This document shows, one piece after another, positions 23,380 through 32,712 of a stretch of DNA of 64,000 bases. The DNA is from Bdellovibrionota bacterium (GTDB taxonomy: Bacteria; Bdellovibrionota; Bdellovibrionia; Bdellovibrionales; Bdellovibrionaceae): NCBI GenBank assembly GCA_963170155.1, contig CAUJGP010000036.1, forward strand, positions 27,759 to 91,758, read 5' to 3'. Both the position numbers and the translations under genes were made by a program. The notes below the pieces were generated by a model, which was not told the DNA's origin, ran no database searches, and saw only the letters and a list, made by a program, of their open reading frames with translations. Numbering within the stretch: the stretch's first letter is position 1; every line of letters starts with the position of its first letter.

Positions 23380-25488
23380 ATGAAGACAACAGTCACAACA
23401 TCTATTGGTGGTAAACAAATAACTATCGAAACAGGTCGACTTGCACGTCAGGCCGATGGCTCTGTTCTCGTGACGTGTGGAAATAATATTGTTTTAGTAA
23501 CTGTTGTGTCTTCGCGAAAGACATCAAATGCAGACTTCTTTCCTCTTACTGTTGAGTACCAAGAGAAGTTTTATGCGACAGGAAGGATTCCTGGGGGGTA
23601 CTTTAAAAGAGAAGGAAAACCAACAACAGATGCAACTTTGATTGCACGATTAATTGATCGTCCTTTGCGTCCTAAGTTTCCAGAAGGGTATAGGCAAGAG
23701 ACTCAAGTCGTGGCTATTACGTTGAGCGCTGATGGCCAATTTCCTCTTGAGGTTTTAGCCAGCCTAGGAGCTTCAGCAGCTCTTCATATTTCTGATATTC
23801 CATTCGAGGGTCCAACGGCCGCTGTGCAGGTTGCAAGGGTTGAGGGTCAATTCGTAGCAAACCCTTCTATTGCTATGATTGAAAAATCAGATATGGATAT
23901 TATTGTGGCTGGAACTCGCCAGGGAATTTTAATGGTCGAAGGCGAAACAAAATTTGTGAGTGAAGACGATGTTTTGGCTGCGTTGAAGTTTGGTCATCAA
24001 AGTCTTACATCTCTTTTCAATGCACAAGATGAGTTGAGAGAAAAAACAGGATCAAGAGTTAAGAGAGCTTTTGAGGTTCCTGTAATTGATGTTGATTTTA
24101 AAGAAAAAGTAATTAGTTTTTTGAAACCTAAAATTGAAGCTGCGTTTAATGTACGCGAAAAACAAGATCGTTTAATGGCAGCAAACAATGCACTTAGTGA
24201 AGCAAAAAAATTACTTTTGGCTTCGATTTCTGAAGATAAACTTCGAGACCAAAGAGAAAAAGAACTTGAGACTTTGGCCGATGAATTGAAATATCAAGTT
24301 GCGCGAGGAATGATTCTTGATAAGAAAATAAGAATAGATGGTCGGAATGTCACTCAGGTTCGTCCTATTTCATGTGAAGCTGGGATTTTGCCGAGAGCCC
24401 ATGGTTCTGGTTTGTTTACTAGAGGAGAAACTCAAGTTTTAGGCGCTGTGACTCTTGGAACAGGTGATGACGAGCAGATGGTTGATACCTTGATGGGAAC
24501 TATTTCTCGTAAGTTTATGCTTCATTATAATTTCCCTCCTTTTTCTGTTGGAGAAGTGGGTCGCATGGGCGGTCAGTCTCGAAGGGAAGTGGGACATGGC
24601 TTTTTAGCTGAAAGAGCTGTTAAAGCTGTGATTCCTGATTTTGATAAATTTCCATACACTTTGCGAATTGTGAGTGAAGTTCTTGAGAGCAATGGTTCCA
24701 GTTCAATGGGGACAGTCTGTTCTGCCACCTTGGCTCTTTTGGATGCGGGTGTTCCCATTAAAGGGAATGTTGCTGGAATTGCAATGGGATTGATTAAAGA
24801 AGGTGATCAAGTTGCTGTTTTGAGTGATATTTTAGGCGATGAAGATCATCTGGGTGACATGGATTTTAAAGTTGCAGGAACCGGAACAGGAATCACTTCA
24901 CTTCAAATGGATATTAAAATTGATTCAATTAATTTTAATGTGATGGAGCAGGCATTGAGACAGGCTAAAGAAGGTCGCCAGCATATACTCAATGAGATGG
25001 AAAAGGTCATTAAAGTGCCTCGTGGGCAAATTTCTGAATGGGCTCCTCGTATTGAAACTATTAAAATTAAGGCTGATAAAGTAAGAGAAGTTATTGGCGC
25101 TGGAGGTAAAACAATTCGTGAAATTATTGCTCAGACCGGCGTAAAAATTGATATTGAAGATAATGGCACGATCCATATTGCCTCATCCAATCCTGAACAT
25201 ACGCAAAAAGCTGTGAAGATGATCAATGAAATTTGTGCTGAGGCAGAATTAGGTAAGGCTTATAAGGGTAAAGTAGTTAAGATTACTGATTTTGGCGCCT
25301 TTGTCGAAGTTCTTCCCAATACGCAAGGTCTTTTGCATATTTCTGAAATTTCTCATGAGCGCGTTCGTAATGTAAGCGACGTATTATCAGAGGGAGATAT
25401 TATTGATGTGAAAGTGCTTGAGATTGATCGATCCGGTCGTATTAAACTTTCTAGAAAAGCGCTTTTAGAAAAACCAAATAATGAGTAG
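23380..25488 (+). CDS. pnp: Polynucleotide phosphorylase
   Basis: A 702-residue phosphorolytic 3'-5' exoribonuclease of the RNA degradosome. Two RNase PH-like domains (about 1-215 and 300-530; GRIPGGYFKREGKPT, GGQSRREVGHGFLAERA) flank an all-helical domain. They are followed by a KH domain (VIGAGGKTIREIIAQTGVKIDIEDNG) and an S1 domain (YKGKVVKITDFGAFVEVLPNTQGLLHISEIS). The ATG at 23380 is chosen over TTG 23365 because TTGAGGAG lies in front of it. Its end overlaps the next gene by eight bases. Confidence 0.98.
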   Translation: MKTTVTTSIGGKQITIETGRLARQADGSVLVTCGNNIVLVTVVSSRKTSNADFFPLTVEYQEKFYATGRIPGGYFKREGKPTTDATLIARLIDRPLRPKFPEGYRQETQVVAITLSADGQFPLEVLASLGASAALHISDIPFEGPTAAVQVARVEGQFVANPSIAMIEKSDMDIIVAGTRQGILMVEGETKFVSEDDVLAALKFGHQSLTSLFNAQDELREKTGSRVKRAFEVPVIDVDFKEKVISFLKPKIEAAFNVREKQDRLMAANNALSEAKKLLLASISEDKLRDQREKELETLADELKYQVARGMILDKKIRIDGRNVTQVRPISCEAGILPRAHGSGLFTRGETQVLGAVTLGTGDDEQMVDTLMGTISRKFMLHYNFPPFSVGEVGRMGGQSRREVGHGFLAERAVKAVIPDFDKFPYTLRIVSEVLESNGSSSMGTVCSATLALLDAGVPIKGNVAGIAMGLIKEGDQVAVLSDILGDEDHLGDMDFKVAGTGTGITSLQMDIKIDSINFNVMEQALRQAKEGRQHILNEMEKVIKVPRGQISEWAPRIETIKIKADKVREVIGAGGKTIREIIAQTGVKIDIEDNGTIHIASSNPEHTQKAVKMINEICAEAELGKAYKGKVVKITDFGAFVEVLPNTQGLLHISEISHERVRNVSDVLSEGDIIDVKVLEIDRSGRIKLSRKALLEKPNNE

Positions 25489-26791
25489 ATCCATAAGGTC
25501 TGGGATTAAGGGGGGTGCAGAAGCTGTCCCCTTTTCTAAATCAACCTTGAATAATGGAATTCGGGTTGTGAGTGAAATCCATCAAAATACATTAGCTGTG
25601 GCCATTGGTATTTGGGTCATAGCTGGAACTAGAGACGAATCTGCAGACCAAGCTGGCATCTCTCATTTTCTCGAGCATTTAACCTTTAAGGGAACCCGTA
25701 AAAGATCTGCCTATCAGTTGGCAAAGGCCCTTGAAGAGGTGGGCGGAGAGCTCAATGCTCATACCACTCGTGAATATACATGTTACCATGCCTTAGTGCT
25801 TAAGGATCATTGGAAAAGAGCTGTTGAAATTCTTGCTGATCTTGTTTCGAATATGGACTTGAAAGAGCCCCATTTTCAATTAGAGAAATCAGTAGTACTG
25901 CAAGAGTTTAGTAGTAGTTTTGAAAATCATGAAGATCATATTAATGATGAGTTTTTAATGAGGGCTTATAAAGGGCACTCTCTTGGGATGCCTATTTTGG
26001 GAACAGAGAGCACTTTGCTTCGCTTCACTCGCAAAGATATACTAAAGTATTATAAAAAATGTTACGTCGGAAATCGTATTTTAGTGAGTTGCGCGGGCCC
26101 TGTGGGCCACGAAGAATTAGTGAAAGAAGTTTCTCGGCACCTTGGTAAGAAACCAGCGGGAGATTCTTTTTCAGGTCGAAAGAAACCTTACTTTCACTCT
26201 TTTGCTGATATGATTGAGAAGCCAATTGACCAAGCTCATCTTTTGATCGGACTTCCGACGGGGAAGTTCAATGATTCTTTGAGATTTGAAGCCTTTATCG
26301 TTAACGCTCTTTTGGGAGGAGGTATGACTTCCAAATTATTTCAAAGCGTTCGAGAAAAAAAGGGGTTAACCTATACGATTTATAGCTCTCTCAACACTTT
26401 TACAGATACTGGTTTATTAACGATTTATGCGTCTGTAGAGAATGAAAATTTAAAGGCTGTAGTGAATACCATTTTAAAATCAATAGAAGAAATTAAAAGA
26501 AAAGGAATTTCCTCTCACCATTTGAAGTTATTTAAAACACAAGTGATTGGTTCCATTTTGCTGGGATCTGAGGATGTTGAGAATCGAATGATGTCTCTCG
26601 GCATCAATGAAATGGTTTTGCAGCGCTATAAACCCGTTCAAGATGTGATCGATGAAATAGAAAATGTGAGTACTCAATCTGTAATGCAATTTATTGATAA
26701 ATACTTTCAATTGAATCGTTTCGGTGGGTTGTTGCTGGGTTCCAATCTGCAAACTCATCGTGCCTGGTGGGATAAAATCAATACCAATTGA
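25481..26791 (+). CDS. M16 family zinc metalloprotease
   Basis: A 436-residue processing-peptidase-like protein. The inverted zinc motif HFLEH (H-x-x-E-H) occurs in GISHFLEHLTFKGT (about residue 64), with the downstream Glu in EEVGGELNAHTTREYT and the conserved Glu of the ELEKSVVLQEF type helix. The second half has the usual inactive M16 repeat (SKLFQSVREKKGLTYTIYSSL). Its start overlaps the pnp stop by eight bases, so it is translationally coupled. A pnp-M16-dut order is common in several bacterial groups. Substrate unknown. Confidence 0.9.
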   Translation: MSRSIRSGIKGGAEAVPFSKSTLNNGIRVVSEIHQNTLAVAIGIWVIAGTRDESADQAGISHFLEHLTFKGTRKRSAYQLAKALEEVGGELNAHTTREYTCYHALVLKDHWKRAVEILADLVSNMDLKEPHFQLEKSVVLQEFSSSFENHEDHINDEFLMRAYKGHSLGMPILGTESTLLRFTRKDILKYYKKCYVGNRILVSCAGPVGHEELVKEVSRHLGKKPAGDSFSGRKKPYFHSFADMIEKPIDQAHLLIGLPTGKFNDSLRFEAFIVNALLGGGMTSKLFQSVREKKGLTYTIYSSLNTFTDTGLLTIYASVENENLKAVVNTILKSIEEIKRKGISSHHLKLFKTQVIGSILLGSEDVENRMMSLGINEMVLQRYKPVQDVIDEIENVSTQSVMQFIDKYFQLNRFGGLLLGSNLQTHRAWWDKINTN

Positions 26792-26830
26792 CCTTGAGTT
26801 GGTATTATTTCAAAGAGTTTAGGGGGTATT

Positions 26831-27283
26831 ATGCATCCATTGATTCCTGTAAGAATTAAAAAATTATCTCATTTTAAAGGGGATCTTCCTCAGTACCAAT
26901 CCACTTTTGCCAGTGGATTTGATGTGAGAGCCCAATTAGAGGAAGCCATCATTATCAGACCAAGAGAACGAGTTATGGTTCCAACGGGTTTGAGCTTTGA
27001 AATTCCTCCTGGTTATGAAATTCAAACTCGACCTCGAAGTGGGTTGGCATGGAAACACGGTCTGACAATTGTGAATACACCAGGTACAATTGATGCTGAT
27101 TATCGGGGTGAAGTAAAAATTCTTTTGTTGAATCATGGAGAGGAACCTATCGAAATTCGTGATCAAGAGAGAGTTGCACAGTGTATTTTGGTTCCTGTCA
27201 TTCAGGCCCAGTGGATTGAAGTGAATGATTTATCTGAAACTGAGCGTGGCATCGGTGGATTTGGGTCTACAGGAAAAACCTGA
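26831..27283 (+). CDS. dut: dUTP diphosphatase
   Basis: A 150-residue trimeric dUTPase that turns dUTP into dUMP, keeping uracil out of DNA. All five motifs are visible: FDVRA (1), RPRSGLAWKHG (3 region), NTPGTIDADYRGEV (with the catalytic Asp), ERVAQCILVPV (4) and the C-terminal RGIGGFGSTG (5). GGGGG precedes the ATG. It lies between the M16 protease and a GDPD-like gene and is probably part of the same transcript. Confidence 0.97.
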   Translation: MHPLIPVRIKKLSHFKGDLPQYQSTFASGFDVRAQLEEAIIIRPRERVMVPTGLSFEIPPGYEIQTRPRSGLAWKHGLTIVNTPGTIDADYRGEVKILLLNHGEEPIEIRDQERVAQCILVPVIQAQWIEVNDLSETERGIGGFGSTGKT

Positions 27284-27296
27284 GTTTGAGGGTTGA

Positions 27297-28145
27297 ATGT
27301 CGGTATTAAAAGTAACAGCGGCTGTTTTCATTATTATCTTTTGTGCATGGATCACATTAAGGTTTTATGGTCTTAGTCAAGTGTATCAGTCGTATCATCA
27401 TTCATTGATAGAAGAGAAAGAAACCCCGTGGGTTTTTGCTTGGGGAGGAGATCTTGAATCCGGGCCATCCCATACAATGGAAGCTTTTCATGGTGCTGCA
27501 AGACAAGAAGATGTGATTCTAGCTTTTAATTTGCAAATGAACGCTGAGAAGCATTTTTATGTGATTCCTCCTGATTTTAAAGTAGGGAGTGATAAGATCA
27601 ATTTCTTGAATTTTTCAGATGCTGAAGCCCAGAGATTGGATTTGGGAGATGGCCGTAGTCCTTTACGGTTTGAACAGGTATTGGAAAATTTTGGTCATTT
27701 GCCACTTTTTATTTGGGTCCGAGATAACGTTGAGAATATTGATTTGAGATTAGAGCCCATTTTAAAAAAACACCAGGCATCCCTTTTAGTGCATAGCGAG
27801 TATGACAATGTGGTCAAAAGTATTAAAAAACTAATCCCCAATTTACTTTATGGGACCGGAGTGGGTCAGCGAATCCGCTTTCTTATGTTGAGCTCTATTG
27901 GATTGGAACCTGTAGCTGCTATTGATGGAGATCTGCTTATTACTCCTTTGCGAGAGAAATCTGTGAGAACGGCATCCATTGAGATGAAAAATGAAATTCT
28001 TCGTCGACAAAAAATATTTATATTAGGGCCTCTTAATGACATTGATGCTAATCATCAAGCTGTAAGCTTCGGAGCTACAGGCTATCTTACCTCTTATCCA
28101 CAAGATTTGAAAAAGAGGTTGAAATCATCCGCACAAACTTTATAA
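27297..28145 (+). CDS. Membrane-anchored GDPD-like protein lacking catalytic residues
   Basis: A 282-residue protein with one N-terminal membrane segment (about residues 5-22). The rest follows the glycerophosphodiester phosphodiesterase plan: FAWGGDLESGPSHTMEAFHGAARQEDVILAFNLQM where active enzymes have HRG...PENT..AF..A...G.d.iE.D. The His and Arg of HRG, the Glu of PENT and the E-x-D metal ligands are all changed. Later parts (PLRFEQVLENFGHLPLFIWV; VSFGATGYLTSYPQDL) still match the barrel. It follows dut by 13 bases. It is best read as a non-catalytic relative; function unknown. Confidence 0.65.
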   Translation: MSVLKVTAAVFIIIFCAWITLRFYGLSQVYQSYHHSLIEEKETPWVFAWGGDLESGPSHTMEAFHGAARQEDVILAFNLQMNAEKHFYVIPPDFKVGSDKINFLNFSDAEAQRLDLGDGRSPLRFEQVLENFGHLPLFIWVRDNVENIDLRLEPILKKHQASLLVHSEYDNVVKSIKKLIPNLLYGTGVGQRIRFLMLSSIGLEPVAAIDGDLLITPLREKSVRTASIEMKNEILRRQKIFILGPLNDIDANHQAVSFGATGYLTSYPQDLKKRLKSSAQTL

Positions 28146-28347
28146 ACTTAACAGGTCGGTGTTGTTTCACTGAAAAAAAGGGTTTTTGTTGTTTGAGACC
28201 AACAACCTATGTTTAGAAGGTCAGCTGTATCATTGACTTCTCAAACATTTAAGTATTGGGTTCGAACGGGGAAGCATGCATTTTTCAATGCAAAAATAGT
28301 GGCAACTCACAAAGTGGAAATTGGATTCTTTTGTTGGAGGTTGTATA
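28146..28347 (+). promoter_or_regulatory. Leader and probable promoter of the tol operon
   Basis: A 202-base gap between the GDPD-like gene and tolQ. GTTGTT/AACAAC (about 28190-28207) forms a small hairpin that might end the upstream transcript. TTGACT near 28233 with TATTGG downstream is a weak promoter candidate. GGAGG precedes the ATG at 28348. Confidence 0.3.
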
Positions 28348-29052
28348 ATGGATAACGTTGTGCGCGTTAATATGTCAGTCTTTGAATCACTTCTTCAAGC
28401 GAGCCCCTTAGTGCAGCTGACATTGTTGATTTTAGTAATGTTATCAGTATTGTGTTGGGCTATTGCTATTCAAAAATATAAACAATTTAGCCTCCTCTCA
28501 ACATCTAATCAGCTATTTCTGGAAAAATTCGATAATAGCCTTTCTCTGGATAAGATTTATGAAGGTTTAAAAAACTTTCCAGAGAGCAGTGCTGCCAGAA
28601 TTTTTGCTGCAGGCTATTCTGAGATGAAGAAAATAGCAGATTCTCCCAGAAGAGAAGAAAAAGGAGGCGCACCTTTACAATTAACGGGGATTGATAACGT
28701 AGAGCGCGTATTGAGAAAATCCATTGATATGGAAGTGGCAAAAATGGAAGAGAATGTGAGTTTATTGGCAACAACAGGAAGCACGGGCCCTTTTATCGGA
28801 CTTTTTGGAACTGTGTGGGGGATCATGGGCTCTTTTCATAAAATTGGTCAAATGGGAACGGCCACTTTGGCGGTTGTGGCCCCCGGTATTTCAGAAGCAC
28901 TGATAGCAACTGCGATAGGCTTAGCGGCTGCAATTCCTGCTGTTATGCTTTATAACCATTTTATAGCTCAAATTAGAAAGCAAGAGATGGTTCTTAATAA
29001 TTTTTCATCTGATTTTTTAAATATTGCGAAGAGAAATTTTTTTAGGGAGTAA
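28348..29052 (+). CDS. tolQ: TolQ/ExbB-type proton channel protein
   Basis: A 234-residue inner-membrane protein of the Tol energy-transducing complex. There are three membrane helices: about residues 17-37 (LVQLTLLILVMLSVLCWAIA), and two after the cytoplasmic loop, ATTGSTGPFIGLFGTVWGIM and APGISEALIATAIGLAAAIPAVM, which hold the conserved Thr, Gly and Pro positions of the channel. The ATG at 28348 follows GGAGG; a TTG further upstream is unlikely. It is followed after two bases by tolR. With context (tolA and tolB) TolQ is preferred to ExbB. Confidence 0.93.
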   Translation: MDNVVRVNMSVFESLLQASPLVQLTLLILVMLSVLCWAIAIQKYKQFSLLSTSNQLFLEKFDNSLSLDKIYEGLKNFPESSAARIFAAGYSEMKKIADSPRREEKGGAPLQLTGIDNVERVLRKSIDMEVAKMEENVSLLATTGSTGPFIGLFGTVWGIMGSFHKIGQMGTATLAVVAPGISEALIATAIGLAAAIPAVMLYNHFIAQIRKQEMVLNNFSSDFLNIAKRNFFRE

Positions 29053-29054
29053 TA

Positions 29055-29486
29055 ATGGGTGCACCAGTTGGAGGTCCTCGCCACAGTCGTATGACTCTCA
29101 GTGAAATCAATGTGACTCCTCTTGTGGATGTTATGTTGGTTCTCCTGATTATGTTTATGGTCACAACCCCTTTAATGCAGCAAGGAATAGAGGTGGATTT
29201 ACCGAAAACGGCGGCCTCTGGAGTTCAGGCAACCGACGATCCTTTTGTGCTTGTAATTCACAGAAATAAAAAAATAACAGCCGGTAAATTTAATCTTACA
29301 TTAAGCCAGATGGAAGAAAAACTTCGAGCCATCTTTAAAACAAGACGAAATAAACAGCTTTATCTGCAAGCGGACAAAGCTGTGGAGTATGGATTTGTAG
29401 CTGAGGTCATGGCGGAAATTCGTCGAGCTGGGATTAATAATGTTGGATTAGTCACATTGCCAAAAACTGAGAGCGCAACTGAATAA
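29055..29486 (+). CDS. tolR: TolR/ExbD-type protein
   Basis: A 143-residue protein with one membrane helix carrying the key Asp: SEINVTPLVDVMLVLLIMFMV (Asp near residue 28), then a periplasmic domain with IEVDLPKTAASG and ending in RRAGINNVGLVT. It works with TolQ to convert proton flow into motion of TolA. It starts two bases after tolQ and ends two bases before tolA. Confidence 0.95.
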   Translation: MGAPVGGPRHSRMTLSEINVTPLVDVMLVLLIMFMVTTPLMQQGIEVDLPKTAASGVQATDDPFVLVIHRNKKITAGKFNLTLSQMEEKLRAIFKTRRNKQLYLQADKAVEYGFVAEVMAEIRRAGINNVGLVTLPKTESATE

Positions 29487-29488
29487 AA

Positions 29489-30277
29489 ATGAACAACGAG
29501 GATATTAGTAAACCCTTTTTATTATCACTGTTAGCCCATTTAGCGCTGGTATTGTTATTGACAGTAAAGAGTGTGTTCTTTCCAGAACAAGAAGAGGTTT
29601 ATCAGCCAGCTTTGCGAGTGGATATTGTAAGCTTACCGGATAAAATAAATCCCCATGATCTTCAAGAGCAAATCCATAAGCCCTCAGAAGAGGTTAAGCC
29701 TCCGGAGCCTGCAAAAGAGCCACCTCCTCTTCCGGAAGTTCCAAAGCCTCCAAAAACGGAAGTTTCAAAATCACCATCAAAAGAGAAAGTGGATTTAGTT
29801 TTAAAGGCGGACAAAAATAAAAAAGAAGAGAAATTAAACTCATCTCAAGCTATTGAAAAATTGAAAAAGAAGATGGCGATTGATAAAATTAAAGAAGAAA
29901 TAAAGCAGAAAGAACGCCAGGATCTCAAACAAAAATTGGTTCAATATAAAGGAAATGTTTTAGCACCAGGAACAGAGTTGACAGGGATAGCGAAACTTCA
30001 GCATGAGAGTTACTTAGGTCAAATTGATCGTCATGTGAAGCAGTATTGGAGTCTTCCTGAATGGTTGGCTCGTGGTGATTTTAAAGCTCGAGTTAAAATT
30101 TTTATTGATGCTCGTGGTTTATTGTTGAAAGCGGAGTTAACGAGTACGAGTGGCAATGCGAGTTATGACGACGTTGTCATGGAGACAGTTAGAAAAGCCG
30201 TGCCCTACCCAGCACCTCCTGAAAAGTTTCGGGATATCATGAGCGTGGGTGGCATGATTCTAGGTTTTCCTGAGTAA
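29489..30277 (+). CDS. tolA: TolA-like energy transducer (TonB C-terminal domain)
   Basis: A 262-residue protein with a membrane anchor (FLLSLLAHLALVLLLTVKSVFF), then a Pro/Lys/Glu-rich linker (about 65-165) that spans the periplasm, and a TonB/TolA C-terminal domain (about 170-262: YLGQIDRHVKQYWSLPEWLARGDFKARVKIFIDARG, VMETVRKAVPYPAPPEKF). It passes force from TolQR to TolB or Pal at the outer membrane. The linker is much shorter than that of E. coli TolA. It starts two bases after tolR. Confidence 0.88.
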   Translation: MNNEDISKPFLLSLLAHLALVLLLTVKSVFFPEQEEVYQPALRVDIVSLPDKINPHDLQEQIHKPSEEVKPPEPAKEPPPLPEVPKPPKTEVSKSPSKEKVDLVLKADKNKKEEKLNSSQAIEKLKKKMAIDKIKEEIKQKERQDLKQKLVQYKGNVLAPGTELTGIAKLQHESYLGQIDRHVKQYWSLPEWLARGDFKARVKIFIDARGLLLKAELTSTSGNASYDDVVMETVRKAVPYPAPPEKFRDIMSVGGMILGFPE

Positions 30278-30290
30278 TAAGGAGGTTAAG

Positions 30291-31709
30291 ATGTGCATGT
30301 TGGGTTTCAAAAAAATAATGGTACTTGCGGGATTCATTTTGTTTTCAACAGGCTTGATGGCACAAGTATCCAATCAGGATATTTATATCAAGGTGGGTGA
30401 GGCACAGGTTAAAAAAAGCCTTATGGCTTTTCCAGCCCTTCAATTTTCAAGCAGTGCTGGAGCGGCTCCACAACATCAAAAAGTAGGGGCTGAGTTATAT
30501 AAGATAATTAAAAATAATTTAGATGTAACAGGGTATTTTGAATTTATAGACCCTAAATCCTTTTTGGAAGATAGTGCTAAAATGTCTCCGCTTCCTTTTC
30601 CTGAGGCTTCCAACGGGTTTAAGTATGAAAGCTGGAAGACAATTGGTGCTGAGTTTCTGATGAGATTGAGTTTTTCCCTGACAGGAGAACAGATTAATTT
30701 GGAGGCATATTGTTATCATGTTCCAAAAATGAAACGAATCCTTTCAAAAAAGTACAAAGGTGGCGTCTCCCAGCTTTCAAAGGTGGCTCATCGATTTTCA
30801 AATGATCTCGTTCTTGCATTAACTGGAAAAGAAGGGATGTTTTTATCGAAAGTGGTAGTTGCTTCAAGTAAAGCGGGTTCACAAATAAAAGAAATTTATG
30901 TCATGGATTGGGATGCCGCTAACCTTCAAAAAGTCACATCGCACAATTCTTTGGCTTTGTCCCCGAACTGGTCTCCTGATGGAACAAAAATTATTTATAC
31001 GGCCTATGTGGCTAAAAATTTACCTCGAGGAAAGAAAGGACTGCGAAACCCCAATCTCTTTATGTTGGATTTGGTTAAAAAACAGAGATGGCTTGTTTCT
31101 GAGAGAATGGGGTTGAATACGGGTGGAACATTTCATCCCGATGGTCAGTCCATTTTCATGACGATGTCAGAAAAAGGGAATTCTGATCTTTACCGTGTGA
31201 ACTTAGAGGGAAATATTATTAAAAGGCTCACAAATGGCCCTAGTGGAGCGCTGAATGTGGAGGCATCCGTAAGCCCTGATGGAAAAAGAGTCGCCTTTTC
31301 CTCGGATCGTTTGGGCAAACCCATGGTTTGGGTGATGGACATTGACGGAACAAATGTAACGAAAAGGACTATTGCGGGAGATTATAATTCCACTCCTTCA
31401 TGGTCACCGGACGGTAAAAAAATCGCGTTTGCCGGGTTAGATGGAAAGCATTATGACATTTTTATTATGAATGAAGATGGATCTAATCTTGAGCGCTTAA
31501 CGTCCCAAAAGAAAAAGGATGGAAGTGGTAAATGGTCTACGAATGAAAATCCAACCTTTTCTCCCGATGGGCGGCATATCATGTTCACCAGTGATAGAGA
31601 TGGCGTTAATCAAGTCTATCTCATTAACATTGATGGAACTAATGAACGAAGAATCACCTTTGATCGTAATCAATATTTCCAACCGCGCTGGTCTAAGAAC
31701 TTCGATTAA
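30291..31709 (+). CDS. tolB: Tol-Pal system protein TolB
   Basis: A 472-residue periplasmic protein. A signal peptide ends near GLMAQ. The N-terminal domain (about 28-190) includes YIKVGEAQVKKSLMAFPAL; the C-terminal part is a six-bladed propeller with the repeat SPDG (WSPDGTKI, HPDGQSI, SPDGKRV, WSPDGKKI, FSPDGRHI). AAGGAGG precedes the ATG. It follows tolA by 13 bases. Pal, the usual next gene, is absent; a cyclophilin gene follows instead. Confidence 0.95.
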   Translation: MCMLGFKKIMVLAGFILFSTGLMAQVSNQDIYIKVGEAQVKKSLMAFPALQFSSSAGAAPQHQKVGAELYKIIKNNLDVTGYFEFIDPKSFLEDSAKMSPLPFPEASNGFKYESWKTIGAEFLMRLSFSLTGEQINLEAYCYHVPKMKRILSKKYKGGVSQLSKVAHRFSNDLVLALTGKEGMFLSKVVVASSKAGSQIKEIYVMDWDAANLQKVTSHNSLALSPNWSPDGTKIIYTAYVAKNLPRGKKGLRNPNLFMLDLVKKQRWLVSERMGLNTGGTFHPDGQSIFMTMSEKGNSDLYRVNLEGNIIKRLTNGPSGALNVEASVSPDGKRVAFSSDRLGKPMVWVMDIDGTNVTKRTIAGDYNSTPSWSPDGKKIAFAGLDGKHYDIFIMNEDGSNLERLTSQKKKDGSGKWSTNENPTFSPDGRHIMFTSDRDGVNQVYLINIDGTNERRITFDRNQYFQPRWSKNFD

Positions 31710-31728
31710 AGCTTATTTTTGCAACATG

Positions 31729-31748
31729 TTAATGCTGATAAGCATTAA
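31729..31748 (+). terminator. Small hairpin after tolB
   Basis: TTAATGCT and AGCATTAA pair perfectly around the tetraloop GATA, 20 bases after the tolB stop. No T run follows, so it may only attenuate or stabilise the transcript between tolB and the cyclophilin gene. Confidence 0.35.
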
Positions 31749-31821
31749 GGATATCCTCTATCTCCATTTGACCGACGAAATATCCTCGGATTATAGCCTA
31801 GTATCTTAGGGGGATTTTTTT

Positions 31822-32538
31822 ATGCATTTAAAAAGCCGAATGGGTCATTCTTGGTGGATGGCCCTATGGATTTATGGGATTACATTTTTGCTTGTTTCAC
31901 TGACTTTTTTTCAAAACTCAAACGCCAACGACAAGCCTTCTGAAGTCAAAGAGGAGGCTCACAAGTCACTCAATACGGTAAATAATAAAGTATCAACCAA
32001 GGGCGATATCAAAGCCTCTAACAAGAAGGAAAAAAGTATGCTTGTTTTATTTGAAACAACTCAGGGACCTATTAAAATTAAACTTGATTCAGACAAAGCG
32101 CCAAAGACGGTTGAAAACTTTCTTAAATATGTTGATGAGGGTTTTTATAAAGGCACGGTTTTTCACCGTGTTATTAAGGGATTTATGATTCAAGGAGGCG
32201 GCTTTACTCCTGATATGAATCAAAAATCAACTCATCCACCCATTAAAAATGAAGCTAATAATGGCTTGAAAAATAAACGTGGAACTCTAGCGATGGCTAG
32301 AACTTCAGATCCTAATAGTGCGTCTTCTCAGTTTTTTATCAATCATGCTGATAATGCATTTCTGGATTTCAAAGCAGAATCCTTACAAGGTTGGGGATAT
32401 GCTGTTTTTGGGGAGGTCATTGAAGGCATGGATGTCGTTGATAAGATTGCGGCCCTTAAAACAGGGAATAAAAAAGGTCATGATGATGTTCCAGATGTAA
32501 CTATTGAAGTGACTTCTGCAAAGCGCGTAGAGAAGTAA
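31822..32538 (+). CDS. Exported cyclophilin-type peptidyl-prolyl isomerase
   Basis: A 238-residue protein with an N-terminal signal or anchor ([17 protein letters not shown]), a charged linker to about residue 72 and a PpiA/PpiB cyclophilin domain: [43 protein letters not shown] and [17 protein letters not shown]. The catalytic Arg (FHRV) and the Q-x-G-G and SSQFFI motifs are kept. It is probably a periplasmic protein-folding enzyme. AGGGGG is placed 8 bases before the ATG. A large hairpin follows. Confidence 0.93.
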   Translation: MHLKSRMGHSWWMALWIYGITFLLVSLTFFQNSNANDKPSEVKEEAHKSLNTVNNKVSTKGDIKASNKKEKSMLVLFETTQGPIKIKLDSDKAPKTVENFLKYVDEGFYKGTVFHRVIKGFMIQGGGFTPDMNQKSTHPPIKNEANNGLKNKRGTLAMARTSDPNSASSQFFINHADNAFLDFKAESLQGWGYAVFGEVIEGMDVVDKIAALKTGNKKGHDDVPDVTIEVTSAKRVEK

Positions 32539-32551
32539 GCTCAATTTTTAA

Positions 32552-32587
32552 GCACACCTTGAGAGTGAGTTCACTCCAAGGTAGTGC
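32552..32587 (+). terminator. Imperfect hairpin ending the tol/cyclophilin transcript
   Basis: GCAC, ACCTTG and GAGTGA on the left pair with TCACTC, CAAGGT and GTGC on the right, with a bulged A and one mismatch. It begins 14 bases after the stop codon. A T7 run lies about 20 bases further on, near 32609, so its efficiency as an intrinsic terminator is uncertain. Confidence 0.55.
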
Positions 32588-32712
32588 TACGTTAACCTCA
32601 GATTAAGTCGTTTTTTTAAAGCATAATAAAGTGTACATCAAAGCAATCCATCTTGAATTGACATTGAAGATGAATTGCTTATCAAAGCCATTGGAGTTCT
32701 TCTATTGACTCA

